Shown here piece after piece: positions 24,779 through 30,359 of a stretch of 30,359 bases of DNA (within the stretch, counting starts at the first letter, position 1; each line of letters opens with the position of its first letter). Both the position numbers and the translations under genes were made by a program. The notes beneath the pieces were generated by a model that had not been told where the DNA came from, made no database searches, and saw only the letters and a list, made by a program, of their open reading frames with translations. This DNA comes from an uncultured Massilia sp. (GTDB lineage Bacteria; Pseudomonadota; Gammaproteobacteria; Burkholderiales; Burkholderiaceae). The stretch covers positions 1 to 30,359 of the forward strand of contig CAMPHU010000032.1 of assembly GCA_946886065.1 (NCBI GenBank), written 5' to 3'.

Positions 24779-25495
24779 ATGACAAAACCAGCCTACCAAC
24801 GAGTCCTTCTGAAACTGTCTGGCGAAGCGCTGATGGGCGATGATGCGTTCGGCATCAACCGTGCGACCATCGACCGCATGGTGGCGGACGTGGCGGAAGT
24901 GGCGAAGCTGGGCGTGCAGGTGGCGGTCGTGATCGGCGGCGGCAACATCTTCCGCGGCGTGGCCCCGGGCGCCCAGGGCATGGACCGCGCCACCGCGGAC
25001 TACATGGGCATGCTCGCCACCGTCATGAACGCCCTGGCCCTGGCCGACGCCATGCGCCACGTGGGCATCACCGCGCGCGTGATGTCCGCCATCAGCATCG
25101 AGCAGGTGGTCGAGCCCTACGTCCGTCCGAAAGCCCTGCAGTACCTGGAAGAGGGCAAGGTCGTCGTGTTCGCCGCCGGCACCGGCAACCCCTTCTTCAC
25201 CACCGATACCGCGGCAGCGCTGCGCGGCTCGGAAATCTCGGCCGAGATCGTCCTCAAGGCCACCAAGGTCGACGGTGTCTACAGCGCCGACCCCAAGAAG
25301 GATCCGCACGCCACCCGCTACGAGTCGATCTCCTTCGACGAAGCGATCGCCAAGCACCTGCAGGTGATGGACGCCACCGCCTTCGCGCTGTGCCGCGACC
25401 AGAAGCTGCCGATCAAGGTGTTCTCCATCGTCAAGCCGGGCGCGCTGAAAGCCGTGATCATGGGCGAAGACGAAGGTACACTGGTGCACGTTTAA
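24779..25495 (+). CDS. pyrH: UMP kinase
   Basis: 238 residues. It phosphorylates UMP to UDP with ATP in pyrimidine nucleotide synthesis; the bacterial type is a hexamer of the amino acid kinase fold, activated by GTP and inhibited by UTP. The motifs [10 protein letters not shown] (phosphate-binding), [11 protein letters not shown] and [20 protein letters not shown] are complete. [12 protein letters not shown] follows. AGGAG lies ten bases before the start, a slightly long spacing. It is followed by frr after 40 bases and probably shares its transcript. Confidence 0.97.
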   Translation: MTKPAYQRVLLKLSGEALMGDDAFGINRATIDRMVADVAEVAKLGVQVAVVIGGGNIFRGVAPGAQGMDRATADYMGMLATVMNALALADAMRHVGITARVMSAISIEQVVEPYVRPKALQYLEEGKVVVFAAGTGNPFFTTDTAAALRGSEISAEIVLKATKVDGVYSADPKKDPHATRYESISFDEAIAKHLQVMDATAFALCRDQKLPIKVFSIVKPGALKAVIMGEDEGTLVHV

Positions 25496-25535
25496 GTTTT
25501 AGTTGAACAATCTGAAAGAAGAACAGGAGAGCAGC

Positions 25536-26096
25536 ATGTCCTTAGCTGACGTCAAAAAGAACGCCCAGGATCGCATGGCCAAGTCCATCGAGACCCTGAG
25601 GGCCAACCTGGCCAAGGTTCGTACCGGCCGCGCCCACGCCGGCATCCTCGATTCCGTCATGGTCGAATACTATGGCTCGCCGACCCCGCTGTCGCAGGTG
25701 GCGAACCTGACCCTGATCGACGCCCGCACCATCGGCGTGACCCCGTTCGAGAAGAAGATGGCCAGCACCATCGAAAAAGCGATCCGCGACTCCGACCTGG
25801 GCCTGAACCCGTCGTCGCAAGGGGACACCATCCGCGTGCCGACCCCGCCGCTGACCGAAGAGCGCCGCAAGGAAATGGTCAAGCTGACCAAGACCGAAGG
25901 CGAAGACGCCAAGATCGCCGTGCGCAACATCCGCCGCGACGCCAACGAAGCGCTGAAGAAGATGGTCAAGGACAAGACCGCCTCGGAGGACGACGAGCGC
26001 CGTGCCTCGGACGAAGTGCAGAAGCTGACCGACAAATTCGTCGCCGAGATCGACAAGCTGCTGGCAGAGAAAGAGAAAGACATCATGACCGTGTAA
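25536..26096 (+). CDS. frr: Ribosome recycling factor
   Basis: 186 residues, close to the E. coli length of 185. The start at 25536 ([14 protein letters not shown]) is set by AGGAG six bases upstream; the frame is open to 25503, but those residues are not conserved. The three-helix bundle and the small domain are recognised from [39 protein letters not shown] and [21 protein letters not shown]. With EF-G it splits post-termination ribosomes. The spacing to pyrH suggests an operon. Downstream is a 229-bp spacer holding an inverted-repeat element. Confidence 0.98.
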   Translation: MSLADVKKNAQDRMAKSIETLRANLAKVRTGRAHAGILDSVMVEYYGSPTPLSQVANLTLIDARTIGVTPFEKKMASTIEKAIRDSDLGLNPSSQGDTIRVPTPPLTEERRKEMVKLTKTEGEDAKIAVRNIRRDANEALKKMVKDKTASEDDERRASDEVQKLTDKFVAEIDKLLAEKEKDIMTV

Positions 26097-26113
26097 ATAC
26101 GGCTTGACGACTG

Positions 26114-26216
26114 AGAGCGCCTGACAAAGGCCTCAGGGCAAGGCGCAGCGTCGAAGTCGGTACTTTGGTACGGCAAGACGATGCAACGCCGCCATGAGGG
26201 TTTTGTCAGGCGCTCT
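26114..26216. repeat. 103-nt inverted-repeat element between frr and uppS
   Basis: AGAGCGCCTGACAAA (26114-26128) and TTTGTCAGGCGCTCT (26202-26216) are exact 15-bp inverted arms. Inside, nested complements continue the fold: CCTCA/TGAGG, GGCG/CGCC, CGTC/GACG and an apical GGTAC-TTT-GGTAC region. The whole would form one long stem-loop in RNA or a cruciform in DNA. There is no transposase or T tract. The shape is that of a dispersed intergenic repeat or an RNA 3'-end element. I have a general impression of similar elements in Oxalobacteraceae, not a verified match. Confidence 0.75.
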
Positions 26217-26223
26217 TACTCGG

Positions 26224-26258
26224 CGGACCGGCCCCGGCAGCTTGCCGCGGCCGGTCCG
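26224..26258 (+). repeat. Nested GC-rich hairpin upstream of uppS
   Basis: CGGACCGGCC (26224-26233) pairs perfectly with GGCCGGTCCG (26249-26258), and the loop holds CGGCA/TGCCG (26235-26239, 26243-26247). It starts eight bases after the 103-nt element. It may add to termination or RNA stability between frr and uppS. Confidence 0.5.
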
Positions 26259-26325
26259 TGTACCTTATGATTGACCATTTTCCCCGCCGGCGACATCTGT
26301 TGCCGGCCGCAGCCCACTGGAAGTC

Positions 26326-27078
26326 ATGATATTCAAAAGTTCGACCACCGCTGTCCCCGAAACGCCTAGTGTGCCGCGCCATATCGCGATCATCATGGAC
26401 GGCAATGGCCGCTGGGCCACCAAGCGCTTCCTGCCGCGCGTCGCCGGCCACGTCAAGGGCGTGGAAGCCGTGCGCGGCGTCGTCGAGCACTGCGTCGAAC
26501 TGGGCGTGGAATACCTGACCCTGTTCGCCTTCTCGTCCGAGAACTGGCGCCGTCCGGCCGAGGAAGTCTCGCTGCTGATGCGCCTGTTCGTCACCGCCCT
26601 CGAGCGCGAAGTCTCGAAGATGCATGCCAACAATATTCGCCTGAAAGTCGTGGGCGACCTGAGCCGCTTCGATCCCAAGCTGCAGGACATGATCGCCGCC
26701 GCCGAGCGCCGCACCGCCAACAACACCCGCCTCACGGTCAGCGTGTGCGCCAACTATGGCGGACGCTGGGATATCATGCAGGCAACGAACAAGATGGTGC
26801 AGGCCAACCCGGGCGTGAGCGACTACACCGAAGAGATGCTGGCGCCGCACCTGGCCATGGCTTATGCGCCCGAGCCGGACCTGTTCATCCGCACCGGCGG
26901 CGAGGAGCGCATTTCGAATTTCCTGCTGTGGCAGCTCGCGTATTCCGAGCTGTACTTTACCCAGACCTTCTGGCCCGATTTCTCGCCCGAAGCGCTGGAC
27001 GAGGCGATCGCATCCTTCCAGAAGCGCGAGCGCCGCTTCGGCCAGACCGGCGAACAAGTAGCGAAGAAGACCAACTGA
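26326..27078 (+). CDS. uppS: Undecaprenyl diphosphate synthase (cis-prenyltransferase)
   Basis: 250 residues. It condenses isopentenyl-PP onto farnesyl-PP to give C55 undecaprenyl-PP, the lipid carrier for peptidoglycan and polysaccharides; it works at the inner face of the membrane. The family motif [13 protein letters not shown] holds catalytic Asp25. [22 protein letters not shown] and the C-terminal [19 protein letters not shown], with the Arg and Ser residues that bind the pyrophosphate, are complete. The start at 26326 is the first Met before the conserved core; the Shine-Dalgarno sequence is weak. The stop codon overlaps the cdsA start (TGATG), so the two are translationally coupled. 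Confidence 0.97.
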   Translation: MIFKSSTTAVPETPSVPRHIAIIMDGNGRWATKRFLPRVAGHVKGVEAVRGVVEHCVELGVEYLTLFAFSSENWRRPAEEVSLLMRLFVTALEREVSKMHANNIRLKVVGDLSRFDPKLQDMIAAAERRTANNTRLTVSVCANYGGRWDIMQATNKMVQANPGVSDYTEEMLAPHLAMAYAPEPDLFIRTGGEERISNFLLWQLAYSELYFTQTFWPDFSPEALDEAIASFQKRERRFGQTGEQVAKKTN

Positions 27079-27911
27079 TGCTGATAACCCGGATCCTCAC
27101 CGCGCTGGTCCTGCTGGCAGTGCTGCTGCCGGTCCTGTATTCCAATAACTTCACGGCGTTCGCGGTGGTGGCCTCGCTGTTCTTCGGGGCGGCGATCTGG
27201 GAATCCTTCCGCCTGTTCAACCCGGGTTCGAAGTACGCGCCGGTGATCGCCGCCTTCTGGACCGCGGCCTTCGCCTACGCCTTCTTCCTGGCCCCGTCCG
27301 GCGGCGCCACCACCTTCTGGTTCGCCATCGGCGTGCTGCTGTGGCTGCTGCGCTTCGCGCCCTCGCTCAAGCTCGGCCTGCCGCCGCTGGCCAGCGCGGC
27401 CAATACCACGCTCAGTCTCATCTATGCGATCGCGGTGGTGTCCTGCTTCGCCGCCATCGTCACCATGTTCCAGCACTCGGCCCTCTACCTGCTGTCAGTG
27501 ATGGCCATCGTCTGGGTGGCCGACGTGTTCGCCTATTTCTCCGGCAAGGCCTTCGGCAAGCGCAAGCTGGCGCCGTCCATTTCGCCGGGCAAGTCCTGGG
27601 AAGGCGCCATCGGCGGCTGCATCGCCGTCTTGACCGTCGCCACGCTCACCGTGCTGTTCGGCGGCGAAGCGCTGGCCGACACCTTCGCGGTGCGCGTGCA
27701 GGCCGGCCTCGGCTGGCCCGGCATGTTCGCCGTACTCATCCTCATCGTCGCCGCCAGCATCGTCGGCGACCTGTTCGAATCCCAGCTCAAGCGCCGCGCC
27801 GGCATGAAGGACAGCAGCAACGTGCTGCCTGGCCATGGCGGCGTGCTGGACCGGATCGACGCACTCGTCCCGGTCCTGCCATTGGCTGCCCTGATCGGCG
27901 CCTGGCTCTAG
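27078..27911 (+). CDS. cdsA: Phosphatidate cytidylyltransferase (CDP-diglyceride synthase)
   Basis: 277 residues. The ATG at 27078 shares its A with the uppS TGA stop codon. It makes CDP-diacylglycerol from phosphatidate and CTP, the branch point of phospholipid synthesis, in the inner membrane. There are about eight hydrophobic helices, starting with [20 protein letters not shown]. The CdsA signature in the C-terminal part, [20 protein letters not shown], is intact and holds the metal-binding aspartates. [27 protein letters not shown] is the other conserved loop. It is followed by dxr after 13 bases. Confidence 0.96.
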   Translation: MLITRILTALVLLAVLLPVLYSNNFTAFAVVASLFFGAAIWESFRLFNPGSKYAPVIAAFWTAAFAYAFFLAPSGGATTFWFAIGVLLWLLRFAPSLKLGLPPLASAANTTLSLIYAIAVVSCFAAIVTMFQHSALYLLSVMAIVWVADVFAYFSGKAFGKRKLAPSISPGKSWEGAIGGCIAVLTVATLTVLFGGEALADTFAVRVQAGLGWPGMFAVLILIVAASIVGDLFESQLKRRAGMKDSSNVLPGHGGVLDRIDALVPVLPLAALIGAWL

Positions 27912-27924
27912 AAGGAAGCAGATC

Positions 27925-29112
27925 ATGCAACGCATTACCATCCTGGGCGCCACCGGCTCCATCGGCGCCTCGACCCTCGACGTGCTCGCCCGCCATCCGG
28001 AGCGCTACCGCGTCCATGCACTGAGCGCGCACAGCCGCGTCGAGGAGCTGGCGCAGGCTTGCCGAGTCCACCGTCCGCAGCGCGCCGTGGTCGGCACGGC
28101 GGAGGCGGCCGCCCGGCTGTCCGCCCTGCTGGCAGACCTGCCTGCGGACCTCCGCATCTCGGTCGAGCACGGCGAACAGGCCCTGTGCGACATCGCCTCC
28201 AGCCCGGACACCGATACCGTGATGGCCGCCATCGTCGGCGCCGCCGGCCTGGCCCCCACGCTGGCCGCCGCGCGCGCCGGCAAGAAAGTCCTGCTGGCCA
28301 ACAAGGAAGCCCTGGTCATGTCGGGCCAGCTGTTCATGGACGCGGTCAAGGAACACAAGGCGACCCTGCTGCCCATCGACAGCGAACATAACGCGATCTT
28401 CCAATCGCTGCCGCAGCACTATGCACGTGTTCCCGGCGCGGCGGGCGTGGCCAGGATCCTCCTGACCGCTTCGGGCGGACCCTTCCTCAACCGCGCCGTC
28501 GAGACCCTCGGCGACGTGACCCCGGATGAAGCCTGCAAGCACCCGAACTGGGTCATGGGCCGCAAGATCTCGGTGGACTCCGCCACCATGATGAACAAGG
28601 GCCTGGAAGTGATCGAGGCCCATTGGCTGTTCGGCGCCCCGGCCGACCTGATCGAGGTCGTGATCCACCCGCAGAGCGTGATCCATTCGATGGTGTCCTA
28701 TGTCGACGGCTCGGTGCTGGCCCAGCTGGGCAACCCGGACATGCGCACCCCGATCGCGCACGCGCTGGCCTTCCCGGAGCGGATCGACTCGGGCGTGGGC
28801 CAGCTCGACCTGACGACGATGGCCGCGCTGCAGTTCCACAAGCCGGACTTCGATCGCTTCCCCTGCCTGGCGCTCGCCTTCGATGCATTGCGTGAGGGCG
28901 GCACCGCGCCGGCCATCCTGAATGCCGCCAACGAAGTGGCCGTGCAGGCCTTCCTCGACCGCGCCATCGGCTTCCGCGACATCGACCGCGTGATCCGCCA
29001 GGTGATGGACGAGGTGCCGCACGGACCGGCGCCCTCGATCGAGGCGGTGCTGGACCAGGATGCGCGCGCCCGCGCGGCGGCCTCCGCCTCCATCGCAGGC
29101 CTGCGGAGGTAA
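27925..29112 (+). CDS. dxr: 1-deoxy-D-xylulose 5-phosphate reductoisomerase
   Basis: 395 residues, the usual length. It is the second enzyme of the MEP isoprenoid pathway, converting DXP to MEP with NADPH, and supplies precursors to the neighbouring uppS. The NADPH loop [14 protein letters not shown] (8-21), [12 protein letters not shown], the metal site [13 protein letters not shown] (Asp152, Glu154), ASGGPF and [12 protein letters not shown] are all intact. It is cytoplasmic. An AGAAGGA sequence precedes the ATG. It ends three bases before the rseP ATG, and the rseP ribosome binding site GGAGG lies inside its last codons. Confidence 0.97.
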   Translation: MQRITILGATGSIGASTLDVLARHPERYRVHALSAHSRVEELAQACRVHRPQRAVVGTAEAAARLSALLADLPADLRISVEHGEQALCDIASSPDTDTVMAAIVGAAGLAPTLAAARAGKKVLLANKEALVMSGQLFMDAVKEHKATLLPIDSEHNAIFQSLPQHYARVPGAAGVARILLTASGGPFLNRAVETLGDVTPDEACKHPNWVMGRKISVDSATMMNKGLEVIEAHWLFGAPADLIEVVIHPQSVIHSMVSYVDGSVLAQLGNPDMRTPIAHALAFPERIDSGVGQLDLTTMAALQFHKPDFDRFPCLALAFDALREGGTAPAILNAANEVAVQAFLDRAIGFRDIDRVIRQVMDEVPHGPAPSIEAVLDQDARARAAASASIAGLRR

Positions 29113-29115
29113 GCC

Positions 29116-30359
29116 ATGAACCTGCTGTGGACGGTGCTGGCCTTCGTGCTGGCCCTCGGCCCGCTCATCATCATTCATGAGCTGGGCCACTACCTGGTTG
29201 CACGCTGGTGCGGCGTCAAGGTGCTGCGCTTCTCGGTCGGCATGGGCCGCGTGGTCTGGTCGCGCCGCTTCGGCCCCGACCAGACCGAATGGGCGGTGTC
29301 GGCGCTGCCGCTGGGCGGCTACGTCAAGATGCTCGACAGCCGCGACCCCGAGACCGCGCCCAAGGACGAAACCGAATGGGACCGCGAGTTCACGCGCCAG
29401 AGCGTGTGGCGCCGCATCGCCATCGTCGCGGCCGGCCCCATCGCCAACTTCCTCCTCGCGATCGGCCTGATGGCCGTACTCTTCATGCATGGCGTCGAGG
29501 AGCCCACGGCGCGCCTGCGCGCGCTGCCGGAGACCTCGGCCGCGTACCAGGCGGGCGTGCGCGGCGGCGATACGGTGGTGGCGGTCAACGGCTCCCCGGT
29601 CGCGTCCTGGCCGGACCTGCGCTGGCAGGTGCTGCAGGCCGCCGTGGAAAAGCGCGAAGCCCGGCTCGAGCTTCGCGGCGAAGGGGCGGTAACTTCGGGT
29701 GGCACTTACAGCGCCACGATCCCGAAGGAGGCGGTGGCGAAGCTCGACGTCGAAGGCGACGTGCTCGGCGGCCTGGGCCTGGACCTGTGGCGTCCGCAGG
29801 CGCGGGTCGAGAAGGTGCTGCCCGGCGGGGCAGGGGAGCGCGCCGGCCTGCTCGCGGGCGACCTGGTCCTGCGCGTGGACGGCAAGGCCGTGGGCGACGG
29901 CATCGACCTCATCGAGGCGGTGCGCGCCGCGCCCGGCCGCGCGCTGCGGCTGGAAGTCAGGCGCGGCGCCGGCATCGTGAACCTGGCGCTCACGCCGGAA
30001 CGCGACCCCAAGGGCCACGGCATGATCAAGGTCATGGTGGCCCAGGCGCCCGAGATGGTGACCGTGTCCTCGGGACCCTTCGAGGCCGTGGCCAAGGGCG
30101 CCGAGCGCACCTGGGAAACCAGCGTCATGACCCTCAAGATGATCGGCAAGATGATCGTCGGCGAAGCCTCGTGGAAGAATGTGACCGGCCCGATCACGAT
30201 TGCCGATTATGCGGGGCAGACCGCGCGCATCGGCCTGGTGAGCTATTTGCAGTTCATCGCATGTATTAGTATCAGCTTAGGAGTAATGAATTTGTTACCA
30301 ATTCCAGATCTGGCTGGTGGCCATTTTCTGTATTATTCGCTGGAAGTGTTGACCGGGCG
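29116..30359 (+). CDS. rseP: RIP zinc metalloprotease RseP (C-terminus outside window)
   Basis: 414 residues are visible; the end is cut by the window edge. It is a site-2 protease of family M50 in the inner membrane, which cleaves RseA in E. coli to release sigma-E. The first helix holds HELGH (His21, Glu22, His25), the zinc and catalytic motif. LPLGGYVKM follows, then a second helix (AIVAAGPIANFLLAIGLMAVLF) and two PDZ domains (about 128-205 and 218-300). The visible C-terminal helix reads ISISLGVMNLLPIPDLAGGHFLYY. The place of the family's LDGG zinc-ligand aspartate holds Ala400, with an Asp two residues earlier. GGAGG seven bases before the start supports it. It is the last gene of the visible operon. 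Confidence 0.94.
   Translation, partial: MNLLWTVLAFVLALGPLIIIHELGHYLVARWCGVKVLRFSVGMGRVVWSRRFGPDQTEWAVSALPLGGYVKMLDSRDPETAPKDETEWDREFTRQSVWRRIAIVAAGPIANFLLAIGLMAVLFMHGVEEPTARLRALPETSAAYQAGVRGGDTVVAVNGSPVASWPDLRWQVLQAAVEKREARLELRGEGAVTSGGTYSATIPKEAVAKLDVEGDVLGGLGLDLWRPQARVEKVLPGGAGERAGLLAGDLVLRVDGKAVGDGIDLIEAVRAAPGRALRLEVRRGAGIVNLALTPERDPKGHGMIKVMVAQAPEMVTVSSGPFEAVAKGAERTWETSVMTLKMIGKMIVGEASWKNVTGPITIADYAGQTARIGLVSYLQFIACISISLGVMNLLPIPDLAGGHFLYYSLEVLTG

Noticed and set aside
27787..30018. Open frame of about 740 codons antisense to dxr and rseP
   Set aside because: It spans two well-supported genes and their junction, with shadow-type composition.
1..30359. CRISPR arrays, tRNA or rRNA genes, insertion sequences, prophage or toxin-antitoxin genes
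   Set aside because: Looked for by eye and not found: no regularly spaced repeats, no cloverleaf with a CCA-type end, no transposase or integrase motifs.

Overview
The window looks like a chromosomal segment from a high-GC betaproteobacterium. The best guess is Oxalobacteraceae (Massilia/Telluria/Duganella-like). That rests on the gene order glnD-map <> rpsB-tsf-pyrH-frr-uppS-cdsA-dxr-rseP, on a PEP-CTERM protein with a sigma-54 type promoter, and on the secreted glycoside hydrolases. The placement is an inference from content; no rRNA or other formal marker is present, and no tRNA, CRISPR array, IS element or phage gene was seen.

Left part (1-9.3 kb): a truncated POT-family peptide transporter and a small unknown single-pass membrane protein lie on the minus strand. 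Divergent from them are a membrane-bound PAS-GGDEF-EAL cyclic-di-GMP enzyme, a secreted GH31 alpha-glucan enzyme and a catalase-like heme protein. LysE-type exporter and exonuclease III genes follow on the minus strand.

Middle (9.4-18.2 kb): a four-gene polar amino acid ABC transporter operon resembling gltIJKL (binding protein, two permeases, ATPase) converges on a secreted GH43 endo-arabinanase-like enzyme with a ricin-type lectin domain. A 520-bp intergenic region follows. It carries a near-consensus sigma-70 promoter, a class I (GEMM-I) cyclic-di-GMP riboswitch and a hairpin that would bury the Shine-Dalgarno sequence of a secreted subtilisin-like protease with two Ig-like domains. This riboswitch-protease unit is the most interesting item here. 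The protease converges, across a perfect 12-bp terminator stem, on an orphan PEP-CTERM protein with a textbook -24/-12 promoter and two upstream inverted repeats. A second GH43 enzyme follows.

Right part (18.2-30.4 kb): conserved housekeeping genes. On the minus strand are map, glnD and an RluF-like pseudouridine synthase, probably one transcript. On the plus strand run rpsB, tsf, pyrH, frr, uppS, cdsA, dxr and rseP (cut by the window edge): translation, UMP phosphorylation, ribosome recycling, undecaprenyl-PP and CDP-diacylglycerol synthesis, the MEP isoprenoid pathway and envelope stress proteolysis. Terminators lie after rpsB and after tsf. A 103-nt inverted-repeat element sits between frr and uppS. 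The visible end of rseP has a low-GC patch in which the usual LDGG zinc-ligand aspartate is replaced.

Working picture: a polysaccharide-degrading, surface-active environmental bacterium in which cyclic-di-GMP (made or degraded by the PAS-GGDEF-EAL protein among others) probably sets translation of a secreted protease.
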